A DNA stretch of 64,000 bases from an uncultured delta proteobacterium (lineage in GTDB: Bacteria > Desulfobacterota > Syntrophia > Syntrophales > Smithellaceae), in the NCBI GenBank assembly GCA_903907985.1, contig CAIVQG010000043.1, forward strand, positions 62,001 to 126,000. The letters run 5' to 3'. The position numbers were made by a program, and so were the translations under genes. The notes under the pieces are model-generated. The model saw nothing but the letters and a program-made list of their open reading frames with translations. It was not told the origin of the DNA and did no database searches. Positions 16,878 through 25,761 of this stretch are shown here, in pieces (positions within the stretch are counted from its first letter, which is position 1; every line of letters begins with the position of its first letter).

Positions 16878-18431
16878 TTATTTGTTCAACAATCCCCGGG
16901 ACAGCATGCTGAAAAGGCCTTGGCCGGGCCTGTATTCCTCGCCCCGTAAAAGCAATTGTTCCACTTTCAACTCCCGCAAATTTTCCGGTTTCATTTTCAG
17001 CGGATTTCTGTTTAGTACGACCATGTCGGCAATCTTGTCTGCTTCGAGAGTCCCCCGCTGCTTTTCGTCAAAACTCATCCAGGCTGCGTTGCTTGTAAAA
17101 AGCCTGAGTGCGTCGGTAATGGAAACAGATTCTTCCGGGGCCGTGTTGTTGCAGGCGCAATAAATACCTTCGATGGGGTCGGGCAGTGTGCAGGGAGCGT
17201 CAGACCCTCCGCTGACAGTTATTCCCATATCCACCATTTTCTTCAAGGGATTAAGCTTATAGGCCCTGTCCCCGAGAATATTTTCCAGATATTCCAGAGG
17301 TTCGAGTTTCCAATGAATAAACGCTGGCTGGGCGGCAATTCCGATGCCGAGCCGGGCTACTTTTTCCAGGCCGGCATCGGTTGGCAGGCAAGCATGGATT
17401 ATCGTATGCCTGTGGTCCTCCCGGGGGTATTCTTCCAAGGCCAGCTCCAGTGCGTTTACGGCTTGATCGAAGGCGGCGTCTCCGATCGCATGCATTTCAA
17501 TCTGCAGATTGGCGCGGTTGGCTTTTTTCACAAAAGCATTAACAGCTTCCTGATTATAAAAAAGGATTCCTTTATTGGCGGAATCGCTGGAGTAAGGTTC
17601 GTTAAGCGCGGCATCAACTGAACCGAAGCAGCCATCGAGCGCAGCAGCAAAGCATCCGCCGATACGCGGCAGTTTGCGCTTTTGAACCTTACTGATGTCC
17701 ATTGTCTGGAAAAACAGGCGCACGGTAAAAGGATTGGATAATCCGCGGGCAATAAACCGGATCAGATCGACATCGAGATCTCTGGGAAAACCGACACCTT
17801 CAGCAGTATGGATCATCCCGATACCTTTTGCAGCGAGAATATCAAAACCGTGCAGGGAGTTTTTCAGTAGCGCGACTGGTGATACTTTTCCCGAGATAAA
17901 ATCGGTCGCCGCAAAATATGCCTCCTGATTGAGTTGTCCGGTGCCGGAATGAAATCCCCTCAGAGAGCTAATTTTAGGCGGAAGCATTTCCAGCATGCAG
18001 GCATTGCTCACCGATGCATGGCCGTCGTATTTAATGAGCATGACCGGTGTTTTGCGAAAGGCACGGTTCAGGTCAATCTTTTCGATGAGTCTTTTTTCCT
18101 TTACATTATGGGCGGAAACGCCGAAGCCGAGAACGGTTTTGAGACGGTTGGTAATAATGTATTGATCAATTAACTCGATTATTTCAGCCACAGAAGTGGC
18201 CTGCCTTACATCGAGGCTGGAAGCAAAAAAAGCATAAGATGAATAATGTAAGTGAGTGTCGGCAAAAGCGGGCAGCATTGCCTTTTCCCCAAGAAGTGTT
18301 CTGGGTAAAGAAAGGTATTCAGGCGGCAGTGTGTTGCCAACAAAGCAGATGATTCCGTTATCTTCGATCAGATATTGAAATACGGAATTCTGGCAATCAC
18401 AACTGACAATATTTCCTTCGTAGATATTCAT
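16878..18431 (-). CDS. Amidohydrolase family protein, YtcJ-like
   Basis: A 517-residue metal-dependent hydrolase of the amidohydrolase_3 (YtcJ/NfdA) type. The N-terminal metal motif is ADTHLHY; later ligands lie in EMHAIGDAAFDQ and TIIHACL, and the catalytic aspartate in VSGGSDAP. The chain ends in a small beta domain with a conserved NPLKMKPENLRELKV pattern. Natural substrates in this family are mostly unknown; some act on N-substituted formamides. No signal peptide, so cytoplasmic. It stands alone between converging and diverging neighbours, hence probably monocistronic. Confidence 0.9.
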   Translation of the reverse strand: MNIYEGNIVSCDCQNSVFQYLIEDNGIICFVGNTLPPEYLSLPRTLLGEKAMLPAFADTHLHYSSYAFFASSLDVRQATSVAEIIELIDQYIITNRLKTVLGFGVSAHNVKEKRLIEKIDLNRAFRKTPVMLIKYDGHASVSNACMLEMLPPKISSLRGFHSGTGQLNQEAYFAATDFISGKVSPVALLKNSLHGFDILAAKGIGMIHTAEGVGFPRDLDVDLIRFIARGLSNPFTVRLFFQTMDISKVQKRKLPRIGGCFAAALDGCFGSVDAALNEPYSSDSANKGILFYNQEAVNAFVKKANRANLQIEMHAIGDAAFDQAVNALELALEEYPREDHRHTIIHACLPTDAGLEKVARLGIGIAAQPAFIHWKLEPLEYLENILGDRAYKLNPLKKMVDMGITVSGGSDAPCTLPDPIEGIYCACNNTAPEESVSITDALRLFTSNAAWMSFDEKQRGTLEADKIADMVVLNRNPLKMKPENLRELKVEQLLLRGEEYRPGQGLFSMLSRGLLNK

Positions 18432-18578
18432 GGGATAGGGGGCAGCCTCCTTAACTTTATTTGCTTACGTGCTGCTAAGTCTGCTATTTCCAGTTGTCAC
18501 AATGAATTGCCTGAAATCATAATTGTTTAATTTACTACCATTTATTTTATTGAAAAACAATGTTGTTTGCTGTGAATA

Positions 18579-18587
18579 TGTTATAAT
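18579..18587 (+). promoter_or_regulatory. Extended -10 promoter TGTTATAAT
   Basis: A perfect extended -10 (TGnTATAAT) without a good -35 at the right distance. Predicted start is about 18594, giving a leader of roughly 110 nt to the MBL-fold gene at 18706. Confidence 0.6.
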
Positions 18588-18593
18588 ACTAGC

Positions 18594-18705
18594 AATTTGA
18601 GGTGGCCACTTTACAGATGCCAACACGGTAAGCGGTATAAGCGTGGTCATCTGTCCGGAGGGGACAATAGCCGGTAATAAAATTTATCTAAGGGGACGCA
18701 CTATT
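18594..18705 (+). promoter_or_regulatory. Structured 5' leader of the MBL-fold hydrolase gene
   Basis: ACAGATG (18613-18619) and CATCTGT (18648-18654) pair perfectly and the helix can be extended inwards with mismatches. A purine-rich CCGGAGGGG follows directly and a second ribosome site, AAGGGGAC, precedes the ATG. It does not match a riboswitch class I know. Confidence 0.3.
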
Positions 18706-19407
18706 ATGTTGAGTGTTGAACAATTCCGTTATGACGCCGATAATTTCGCTTACTTAATCTATGGGGAAAGGCAAGCTCTGGCCATCGACGGCGGTGCCTG
18801 GCAGGAAATACTTGCTTTTCTGAAAAGCAACTCTCTGGATCTGAAGATTGTAACCAATACGCACGGGCACTTTGACCATACAAGCGGCAATGATAGATTG
18901 CTGGAGTCGACAAAAGCACAATTTCTGGATTTTGCCGGGCTGCCGGATAATAAAGAAATTCCCCTCGAAGGGGGAAAAATCTTTGTTTACCGTACTCCCG
19001 GACACAGTACTGATTCTGTCTGCTTTCATGCCGGTCATGCTCTCATCTCCGGCGATACTATTTTCAACGGCACCATCGGTAATTGTTTTACCGGCGATTT
19101 GAAAAGTTTTTATTTTTCCATTAAACGATTGATGGCTCTGCCGGAGGAGACGGTGATTTATGCCGGTCACGATTATATCCGGGATTCTCTGGCCTTTGCC
19201 CGGTACCTCGAACCGGATAACAAGGAGATCGACAATTTCAGCAACTTCCTTGATCCCGATAATGTCTGTTCGACAATGGCCTATGAGCGCCGGATCAACC
19301 CGTACCTGCGATTTAACGAAGAATCCATTATTAAACTTCTGGAAAACAGGGGCCTTCCCCGTGCTACAGAATGGGAGCGCTGGCAATCGCTGATGTCGAT
19401 TGAATGA
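18706..19407 (+). CDS. MBL-fold hydrolase, glyoxalase II-like
   Basis: A 233-residue metallo-beta-lactamase-fold protein. The metal motif is THGHFDHTSG with H53, H55, D57 and H58; further ligands are in YRTPGHSTDS, ISGDTIF and YAGHDYI. The pattern and the C-terminal helical extension are like glyoxalase II, which hydrolyses glutathione or other thioesters, but the true substrate is not evident. The start at 18706 was chosen for AAGGGGAC upstream and because the MBL fold begins immediately; a GTG at 18643 would add 21 residues unlike the family. Preceded by an extended -10 promoter and a leader able to fold. Confidence 0.88.
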   Translation: MLSVEQFRYDADNFAYLIYGERQALAIDGGAWQEILAFLKSNSLDLKIVTNTHGHFDHTSGNDRLLESTKAQFLDFAGLPDNKEIPLEGGKIFVYRTPGHSTDSVCFHAGHALISGDTIFNGTIGNCFTGDLKSFYFSIKRLMALPEETVIYAGHDYIRDSLAFARYLEPDNKEIDNFSNFLDPDNVCSTMAYERRINPYLRFNEESIIKLLENRGLPRATEWERWQSLMSIE

Positions 19408-19571
19408 GTCAATCCAGGTGTTCTCCGTAATAATCCTGTGTCAGCATGATTGCCGTGGCATATGTTGTTTCTTTAGCGACTATTGGATTGCCTGGTGAAG
19501 GCTTTGCGTTTTTCTGCTCAGTAGTGTATTTCAGCAGTGTAAATAAAATTATTTCCCTTAAGGAGGGCAAC

Positions 19572-19862
19572 ATGGCCGACAATCCCGATGCGCAGCAACC
19601 CCAACCGATAAAAATCAACACTGCTGATGAAATATCGAGAGGTAGATACAGCAATATGATTTTGGCATCACACAGCCCGGACGAATTTATGCTGGACTGG
19701 CTTCTGAATTCACCCAATGGTTCCCACCTGGTGGCGAGAATCATATTGAGTCCGGCCAATCTGAAGCGAACTATCGAAACCATGAAGCTCGGTTTGCAGG
19801 AGTACGAGAAAAAATTTGGAGTCGTTAAGTTGCTGGAGACGGATGACCAAAATGTTCATTAA
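19572..19862 (+). CDS. DUF3467 protein
   Basis: A 96-residue cytoplasmic protein. Its core, from about residue 12 to 90 (INTADEISRGRYSNMILASHSPDEF and later SPANLKRTIETMKLGLQEYEKKFG), matches the DUF3467 pattern, a small domain found widely in bacteria and some phages with no established function. The ATG follows AAGGAGGGCAAC with good spacing; the upstream in-frame extension has no ribosome site. It stands alone between the MBL gene and the convergent thioesterase gene. Confidence 0.85.
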   Translation: MADNPDAQQPQPIKINTADEISRGRYSNMILASHSPDEFMLDWLLNSPNGSHLVARIILSPANLKRTIETMKLGLQEYEKKFGVVKLLETDDQNVH

Positions 19863-19912
19863 AAGAAAAACTATTAATGAAGCCCTGATTTAAAAAGCCC
19901 CGTTTTTTAATA

Positions 19913-20347
19913 TTAAGCATTTCTGGTAATCTTTAATTTATTCGCTTTTTCCTGGAGAGCAATGTCTTCGGGGTCCGTCGCGTTAATAACAATACCGTGG
20001 GGAATGCGCCGGGCATCCTCGTCAACATGGATGAACGTGATGAAACCGTCGAGAAGTAAATCTTCGTTGCTGTTGTTCACAACCTTCACGTATGATACCA
20101 GGCGAGTATTCCCCGCAAGGACGACCTTGCCTTCAAAGCGGATGATGGAACCGTTGTGGATAGGTTTCATGAAGAGCATCCCGTGGATATTAAGACAGAC
20201 GATGCTTTGCGGATTGGTGAGGCTTGCGGCAGCGATAAAACCGGCCTCTACGAACCACATCGCTGTCTTTCCCGCAAACAAAGTTCCGTGGTGGTTGAGG
20301 TCGTCGCCCTTCACCATATGGTTGATAATATGTGCTTTGAGTTTCAT
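19913..20347 (-). CDS. Acyl-CoA thioesterase, hotdog fold (YciA-like)
   Basis: A 144-residue single hotdog-domain thioesterase. The signature is LNHHGTLFAGKTAMWFVEAG near residues 17-36, where the helix after the HHGT(L/M)FAG loop carries the acidic catalytic residue; GSIIRFEGKVVLAGNTRLVSYVKV is the second conserved strand region. It should hydrolyse acyl-CoA esters in the cytoplasm. It lies divergently from tolQ. In E. coli another hotdog thioesterase (YbgC) heads the tol-pal operon; this one is a different branch and opposite in orientation, so the parallel may be chance. Confidence 0.88.
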   Translation of the reverse strand: MKLKAHIINHMVKGDDLNHHGTLFAGKTAMWFVEAGFIAAASLTNPQSIVCLNIHGMLFMKPIHNGSIIRFEGKVVLAGNTRLVSYVKVVNNSNEDLLLDGFITFIHVDEDARRIPHGIVINATDPEDIALQEKANKLKITRNA

Positions 20348-20525
20348 TATTTTCTCCTTGCAGTGTCGGTTTTTCGATTTGCCAGGAAACGCGATGTTTG
20401 CGGTTTTTTGCTCTTAACGCCGCACTGAGTTATTGCGCAGGCAAGTTCATTAAATTCTGATTTGGTAAATGTTTATCATGTTTTTATTTGTAATTCAATT
20501 ATAGAAATGGAATATAAAAGATGTA

Positions 20526-20554
20526 TTGACAACATCATATTTTTACTTTAGGTT
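20526..20554 (+). promoter_or_regulatory. Probable promoter of the tol-pal operon
   Basis: TTGACA (20526-20531), 17 bp, then TAGGTT (20549-20554). The -35 is consensus and the -10 weak. It ends 40 bp before the tolQ GTG. Confidence 0.5.
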
Positions 20555-20593
20555 ACGCTCCAAGTTTTAGATTCCATTTTTGGAGATAAAAAA

Positions 20594-21316
20594 GTGAAAG
20601 ATATTGGCTCTTTGGACATAGGTGGAAATTTTCATGGCAGCCTCATCGGTATGATTCTCGATGCTGGGTTCATGGTTAAGTTTGTTTTGCTTTTGCTCCT
20701 TATCTTTTCTGTGGTTTCCTGGGCAATCATTTTCCTGAAATATAAATACTACCGGAATATTAAAAAAGAAAATGAGTTGTTCAATGCTGATTATCTTAAA
20801 AGCACCAAACTTTCCGATGTCCTGCCGGCAGCTAAAAAATACAGCTATTCCACGACCGCGGAAGTTTTTCGCGTGGGCTATTCGGAATTAACAAAGACAA
20901 ATAAAGCTTTTAAGGAAGCAACTTCCGGCAGCAATGAAATCGGTCTTTCCTCTCTGGATAATGTAGAGCGGTCTTTGAATAAAGCCTGTAATTCTGAAAT
21001 GACCAAGCTCGAAAGTGCTCTGGGCTTTTTAGCAACGACCGGTTCAGCCAGTCCTTTCATCGGCCTGTTTGGTACAGTGTGGGGAATTATGGACACCTTC
21101 AAAGGGATCGGTGCCCGTGGATCAGCAACTCTTGCCGTTGTCGCGCCCGGTATTTCAGAAGCCCTGATTGCAACTGCCGCAGGACTCGCGGCTGCCATAC
21201 CGGCTGTTATTTTCTACAATTATTTTCTTAATCGTGCCAAAACGATGGTTCAGGAAATGGACAATTTTTCTGATGAATTTTTAAACATTGTTGAACGGTA
21301 TTTAGTGCGAAAATAA
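20594..21316 (+). CDS. tolQ: TolQ/ExbB-family inner-membrane protein
   Basis: TolQ and TolR form the proton channel that powers TolA and outer-membrane constriction at division. The 240-residue protein has three membrane segments (about 22-44, 135-165 and 175-205) and the family core GLFGTVWGIMDTF and VAPGISEALIATAAGL. The start is GTG after GGAGAT. tolR, tolA, tolB, pal and cpoB follow on the same strand, which identifies it as TolQ rather than ExbB. Confidence 0.95.
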   Translation: MKDIGSLDIGGNFHGSLIGMILDAGFMVKFVLLLLLIFSVVSWAIIFLKYKYYRNIKKENELFNADYLKSTKLSDVLPAAKKYSYSTTAEVFRVGYSELTKTNKAFKEATSGSNEIGLSSLDNVERSLNKACNSEMTKLESALGFLATTGSASPFIGLFGTVWGIMDTFKGIGARGSATLAVVAPGISEALIATAAGLAAAIPAVIFYNYFLNRAKTMVQEMDNFSDEFLNIVERYLVRK

Positions 21317-21346
21317 CCACCGTATGTTTTTCCAGGAAAGATAAAG

Positions 21347-21769
21347 ATGCGCTCTTTACGCAGAAGAAACAATCAGGACAAGGCCCTTTCGGAAATCAAT
21401 GTTACACCGTTGGTTGATGTTATGCTGGTGCTTTTGATCATCTTCATGGTAACGGCGCCGATGCTTTCCATGGGCATTGATGTAAACCTTCCCCGAGTGA
21501 AATCAAAAAGTGTCGACGTTACTGAAGAAAAGCTTGTCTTAACAGTTAATGAAACTAAGGGAATTTATTTAAATAAAGTAAAGATACCGCTTAGTGAACT
21601 CAATTCCAAACTGGAAGCCATATTCGCCAGCCGGATCGACCGGGAAGTTTTCCTGCGTGCCGATAAAAATGTACCTTATGGGTTTATTGTTGAAGTCATG
21701 TCGGAAGTGCGAAAGGCGGGCGTTGATAAGCTCGGAATGATTACGGAGCCTCCAGAGGACAAGAAATGA
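21347..21769 (+). CDS. tolR: TolR/ExbD-family protein
   Basis: A 140-residue protein with one membrane segment near residues 22-43. The proton-relay aspartate lies in INVTPLVDVMLVLLIIF, the invariant TolR/ExbD pattern. The C-terminal periplasmic domain binds peptidoglycan in the family. It overlaps tolA by four bases, so the two are translationally coupled. Confidence 0.95.
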   Translation: MRSLRRRNNQDKALSEINVTPLVDVMLVLLIIFMVTAPMLSMGIDVNLPRVKSKSVDVTEEKLVLTVNETKGIYLNKVKIPLSELNSKLEAIFASRIDREVFLRADKNVPYGFIVEVMSEVRKAGVDKLGMITEPPEDKK

Positions 21770-22500
21770 CGTCTCCGTCGTATAACAATGGATACAGTGG
21801 CAAATATCCAAGCTTGTACAACATGATTCTTCTTTCCCTGATTGTCCATTTCATAGTAATCACGATTGTGCTTGTTTCCATCCCTTCTTCATCAAGGCAT
21901 TTGACATTCGGCCCCGTTTATTCCGTTTCGCTTGTCAACTCCGATGTAGTTTTATCAGGAAATCAGAAATCATCACTGTTCAAAGAGATTGAAAAAGCGA
22001 GCGGTGAGGCAAACTCAGTTATTTACAAAAAGGAGATTAGCCGTTTGGCCGGCACTCCGGTTAAGAAAGAAGAAACAAACCGGCTGAATATTGAAAAGGC
22101 AATAAGTGCAATTAAACAGAAAGAATTAGCAGCACCGGATTCAACATCATCTTCCTTACGAACCAATTCGGGAAATCGTCCGGCTAGAACGACCTCGGGA
22201 GAGATAGCAGCAAAGACAAATGATTACGCCAATTTTGTATCATCAAAAGTGCATAATAATTGGTCGATACCGCCCGAATTGAAACCTCGCGGCAAAATCG
22301 AAACTATTATCGAAATAAAAATTATGCGCGACGGTTCGCTGGCCTATGCCGGATTTGAAAAACGTTCCGGTAATAGCTTTTATGATGAGTCCGCCATGAA
22401 AGCAGTTAAAAAATCGGCGCCGTTTCCGCCCTTGCCGGGAGGATTTCCTGATAACATCATGGAAATCGGTATCCGTTTTCATCCTTCACAGTTACGCTGA
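21766..22500 (+). CDS. tolA: TolA-like energy transducer with TonB-type C-terminal domain
   Basis: A 244-residue protein with an N-terminal membrane anchor (about 20-42), a charged central section (about 75-155) and a C-terminal TonB/TolA-type domain from about 160 (YANFVSSKVHNNWSIPP, then IEIKIMRDGSLAYAGFEKRSGN). TolA links the TolQR motor to TolB and Pal across the periplasm. The middle domain is much shorter than in E. coli TolA (about 420 residues), as is common outside the enterics. Position between tolR and tolB settles the assignment. Confidence 0.9.
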   Translation: MTSPSYNNGYSGKYPSLYNMILLSLIVHFIVITIVLVSIPSSSRHLTFGPVYSVSLVNSDVVLSGNQKSSLFKEIEKASGEANSVIYKKEISRLAGTPVKKEETNRLNIEKAISAIKQKELAAPDSTSSSLRTNSGNRPARTTSGEIAAKTNDYANFVSSKVHNNWSIPPELKPRGKIETIIEIKIMRDGSLAYAGFEKRSGNSFYDESAMKAVKKSAPFPPLPGGFPDNIMEIGIRFHPSQLR

Positions 22501-22511
22501 TTATTCAGCCA

Positions 22512-22598
22512 CCTCGCATCAAGCTGTCGAGGTATGAAATGAACGTCATCATATCGCAGCAAGCTGCGGAGAATTAACACTCGTCCCGCAACAGCGGG
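22512..22598. repeat. Three tandem hairpins between tolA and tolB
   Basis: CCTCG/CGAGG (22512-22532), CGCAGC-AA-GCTGCG (22555-22568) and TCCCGC-AACA-GCGGGA (22583-22598) follow one another in the 122-bp gap. The first two share TCGCAKCAAGCTG and look like units of one repeat. No T-run follows, so they may protect or stall transcript ends rather than terminate. Confidence 0.55.
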
Positions 22599-22622
22599 AT
22601 TCAGAAAGGTAAACATTCCCTC

Positions 22623-23945
22623 ATGAGAAAATATTGCTTATCAATGCTGATTGCTGTATTGATCTCTTTGCCCCTGTTTGCGAGCATTGGTGTTGCAGCT
22701 AAAGTATATATTGATGTTGATTCGCCTAACTTCCAGCTTTTTCCCATAGCCATTTGTGATTTTGCTATTACTGATCCCAACGGAGCAGCTAAATCCAAAG
22801 ATTCAGGCATTACACTTGCCGATGAAGTAAAAAGATATTTAATCATGACGGGATTTTTCAATCCTCTGAATAAAAAAAGTTTTCTGGATAATGGAAGTGC
22901 GAATTCCCCGGTTTCCAAAATTGCTTTTGCCAACTGGACGATGATCGGCGCCGATTATCTGGTAGAGGGAAATGTTACCCAAAGCGAAAAAGAAACAAGT
23001 GCCGAATGCCGTCTATTCGATGTCATCAAAGGGGATATTCTGTTTAATAAAAAATATACTGCCGCCGGTAGCGACTTGAAAGCTCTGGCAAGAAATATTG
23101 CCTCCGATATATTATTTGAACTCACCGGCGATGAAGGTGATTTTAATACCAAAATTGCGTTTGTGGCCAAAAAAGGAAATAAGGCTGATATTTACACTGT
23201 AAATTACGATGGCTCAGATATGAAAGCTCTCACCAATCATCGCGCGATCATAGTTTCCCCGCGCTGGTCGCCGGATGGCCGTTTTCTGGCTTTTACCTCA
23301 TTTAAAGGCGGTGAACCGGAAGTTTATATTCGGGACTTAAAAAACGGTTCGGAAAGAAAAGTGGCTTCCTTTGAGGGGCTCAATTTGTGTGGTTACTGGT
23401 CACCCGATGGGCAGAAAATATTGTTAACATTAAGCAAGGACGGCAACGAGGAGTTATATGTCCTTGAAATAGAAACTCTGAAGTTGCAAAGACTGACCAA
23501 TAACTATGCAATTGATGTTTCGCCGGCCTGGTCGCCCGATGGTAAAAAAATTGCCTTCGTTTCCAACCGCGGTGGCTCACCGCAAATATATTCAATGGAT
23601 GCAGACGGGAACAATGCCAGAAGAATTACTTTCGAAGGTAACTATAACACCACCCCTTCCTGGTCGCCGCGGGGCGGCAGGATTGCCTATGAAGGGCTTA
23701 TTAACGGAAGATATCAAATCTTTACCGTCGATGAAGAGGGCAATAACCTGCTGCAACTCACTTTTGATGCTGCAGATAACGAATCTCCCTCCTGGTCTCC
23801 TTCCGGCCGGCAGATAGTCTATAGTTCGAGAACAAATTCGAAAAGCAAAATTTGTATTATGAATGCTAATGGACTGGGCGGCAGAGTTCTTAAAGAAAAT
23901 GGCGGCAACGTGACTATGCCCATGTGGTCGCCGCGGTGGAAATAG
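22623..23945 (+). CDS. tolB: Tol-Pal system protein TolB
   Basis: TolB is a periplasmic beta-propeller that binds Pal and is released by TolA. The 440-residue protein has a signal peptide (about 1-25), an N-terminal domain (about 30-165) and then WD40-like PD40 repeats, recognisable from the recurring SPRWSPDGRFLAF, SPAWSPDGKKIAFVS and SPSWSPSGRQIVYSS. No ribosome site better than AAAGG lies upstream, and the preceding gap contains three hairpins. Complete and in frame. Confidence 0.95.
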   Translation: MRKYCLSMLIAVLISLPLFASIGVAAKVYIDVDSPNFQLFPIAICDFAITDPNGAAKSKDSGITLADEVKRYLIMTGFFNPLNKKSFLDNGSANSPVSKIAFANWTMIGADYLVEGNVTQSEKETSAECRLFDVIKGDILFNKKYTAAGSDLKALARNIASDILFELTGDEGDFNTKIAFVAKKGNKADIYTVNYDGSDMKALTNHRAIIVSPRWSPDGRFLAFTSFKGGEPEVYIRDLKNGSERKVASFEGLNLCGYWSPDGQKILLTLSKDGNEELYVLEIETLKLQRLTNNYAIDVSPAWSPDGKKIAFVSNRGGSPQIYSMDADGNNARRITFEGNYNTTPSWSPRGGRIAYEGLINGRYQIFTVDEEGNNLLQLTFDAADNESPSWSPSGRQIVYSSRTNSKSKICIMNANGLGGRVLKENGGNVTMPMWSPRWK

Positions 23946-24084
23946 TTTTCCCCTTACCCAACTTTAAGGTTGTAATTTTTTATTGTTTCCCGTATATAAA
24001 AACTCACTATGATAAGACCTGAATTTGACAGGAATATCGAAAAACAACGCGGCTGCCGGGCTTCGCCGTGAAACCCCCGTGATT

Positions 24085-24112
24085 TTGTCAATGATTTTCA
24101 TTGATGTAATAT
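24085..24112 (+). promoter_or_regulatory. Possible promoter upstream of pal
   Basis: TTGTCA (24085-24090), 16 bp, TAATAT (24107-24112), in the 232-bp gap between tolB and pal. It would allow separate high expression of the abundant lipoprotein Pal. Confidence 0.45.
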
Positions 24113-24177
24113 ATCAACTGCGGTTAGTTGATGGAAATTGTCATTTTTATAACTCGAATTGAAAGGAGATTTTAATA

Positions 24178-24792
24178 ATGAAAAAGAACTTAACTTGGAT
24201 AGGATTTTTAATCGTGCTTGTGTTTTGTCTGAGCATGTTTGCCGGTTGTGCGGAAAAGAAGGCAGTTGTAAAAGAAGGTGCTGCTCAGGATCAGCAAGTG
24301 ACATCTGAGCAGGCCGCAAAAGATGCTGCCGCGAAAGCAGAAGCTGATCGCCTGGCGAGAGAGCAGGCAGCTAAAGAAGCTGCGGAGCGCCTGGCCCGAG
24401 AACAGGCCGAAAAAGAACAGGTAGCTAAAGTCGAAGCCGCCTCGGCCGCAGCAGAAAATGCAGTCAAAGACATTTATTTTGATTTTGACAAGTCTAACGT
24501 CCGTCCTGATGCCCGCGAAGTCCTCAAGGCTAATGCCGATTATTTTCTGAAAAATAGTGCCGCTACCATAATTATCGAAGGCAACTGCGACGAAAGAGGC
24601 ACTGCCGAATACAATATGGCTTTGGGTCAAAGGCGTGCTCAGGAAGCAAAGAAATATCTGGTAAATCTGGGTGTAAAAGGATCCTCGATAAAGACAATCA
24701 GCTTCGGCAAAGAACGTCCAATTGATCCAGGACACGACGAACAGGCCTGGGCAAAGAATCGTCGGGATCACTTTGTGGTAAAGACCAAATAA
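24178..24792 (+). CDS. pal: Peptidoglycan-associated lipoprotein Pal
   Basis: A 204-residue outer-membrane lipoprotein. The signal peptide ends in a lipobox FAGC with the acylated cysteine at C24. A helical stretch of alanine, lysine, glutamate and arginine repeats (about 40-90, AAKDAAAKAEADRLAREQAA-like) forms a long spacer, followed by an OmpA-type peptidoglycan-binding domain (about 97-204) with IYFDFDKSNVRPDA and GNCDERGTAEYNMALGQRRA. The spacer is longer than in E. coli Pal. The start is preceded by AAAGGAGA. Confidence 0.95.
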   Translation: MKKNLTWIGFLIVLVFCLSMFAGCAEKKAVVKEGAAQDQQVTSEQAAKDAAAKAEADRLAREQAAKEAAERLAREQAEKEQVAKVEAASAAAENAVKDIYFDFDKSNVRPDAREVLKANADYFLKNSAATIIIEGNCDERGTAEYNMALGQRRAQEAKKYLVNLGVKGSSIKTISFGKERPIDPGHDEQAWAKNRRDHFVVKTK

Positions 24793-24812
24793 TTTAGCGC
24801 TGAGGTTAAAAA

Positions 24813-25646
24813 TTGAGAAAAATTCTTTATCTCATTTTGCTCATTTCGTTGCTCTCCTTAACCGGATGTGCCACCACTGACGATTTAAAAGCTATGCGCT
24901 CTGAATTAAATCGGGGTATGGAGGATAAACTGGCGTCTATTGATGCTACTTTGTCCGCTATGAAAAAAGAACTGGGAAAAAACTCTGAGGCTGTGGCGCA
25001 AACCAGAAAAGGCAGTGCCAATATAGGGGCGGATATTACCGAATTGCGGGATAATCTTCAGCAACTGCGTGGTCAGGTGGAAGCATTGAAAAAAGACATG
25101 ACCCGCAGCACGAAAAAGGAAGAGGAATACAAAGAAAAATTTGAAAACATACTCCTCAAAATCAATTTTATTGAAAACTTCCTGGAAATTGGTAAAAAGG
25201 ATAGTTTAAGCGAGTCTGGAGATAAGGGGAAATCAGCAGGTAGTGCCAACGCTAAAGATCCGGCAAAAAAACAGGACAAGGAAAACATGTATTCCACGTC
25301 CTATCAGCTTTTTAAAGAAGGTAATTACGATAAAGCCCGGACGGAATTCCAAAGCTTTTTAGCCTTATATCCAGATTCTGAATATTCTGATAATGCTCAG
25401 TTCTGGATTGGCGAATGTTACTTTTTTGAAAAGAATTATGAGAAAGCAATCTTGGAGTACGAAAAGGTAACTAAGAATTTTCCGGGTGGTAATAAAGTCC
25501 CTTATGCTTTGCTGAAACAAGGACTGTCCTTCCTGAAGCTGAATGATAAAACCAGCGCCAAGTTACTTTTGCAACAGGTAATCAAGGCTTATCCGAATAC
25601 CAATCAGGCACGCATGGCACGTACGAAGTTGCAGGAAATAAAATAA
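24813..25646 (+). CDS. cpoB: Tol-Pal associated protein CpoB/YbgF
   Basis: A 277-residue protein starting from TTG behind GAGGTT. The signal peptide ends in a lipobox LTGC (C19), so it is a lipoprotein here, whereas E. coli CpoB is soluble. A coiled-coil region (about 25-120) is followed by a linker rich in K, S and G, then three TPR-like repeats (about 157-277; YQLFKEGNYDKARTEF, WIGECYFFEKNYEKA). CpoB coordinates peptidoglycan synthesis and outer-membrane constriction. Last gene of the tol-pal run, followed by a strong terminator. Confidence 0.92.
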   Translation: MRKILYLILLISLLSLTGCATTDDLKAMRSELNRGMEDKLASIDATLSAMKKELGKNSEAVAQTRKGSANIGADITELRDNLQQLRGQVEALKKDMTRSTKKEEEYKEKFENILLKINFIENFLEIGKKDSLSESGDKGKSAGSANAKDPAKKQDKENMYSTSYQLFKEGNYDKARTEFQSFLALYPDSEYSDNAQFWIGECYFFEKNYEKAILEYEKVTKNFPGGNKVPYALLKQGLSFLKLNDKTSAKLLLQQVIKAYPNTNQARMARTKLQEIK

Positions 25647-25675
25647 TTTACGTAGTAAACAATCAAAACAAAAAA

Positions 25676-25701
25676 GGGGGCTGATTCAGCCCCCTTTTTT
25701 T
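25676..25701 (+). terminator. Factor-independent terminator of tol-pal
   Basis: GGGGGCTGA-T-TCAGCCCCC followed by seven T, 30 bp after the cpoB stop. The A-run on the left also permits activity from the opposite strand. Confidence 0.9.
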
Positions 25702-25761
25702 GTTAGAGAATTATTCCCGTTCTAAATCAAAGTGCCATCTCTGTTGGCAGTTTCAGTGGCT

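Noticed and set aside
19863-19912. GCCCCGTTTTTT near 19895 as a terminator
   Set aside because: No adequate stem precedes the T-run.
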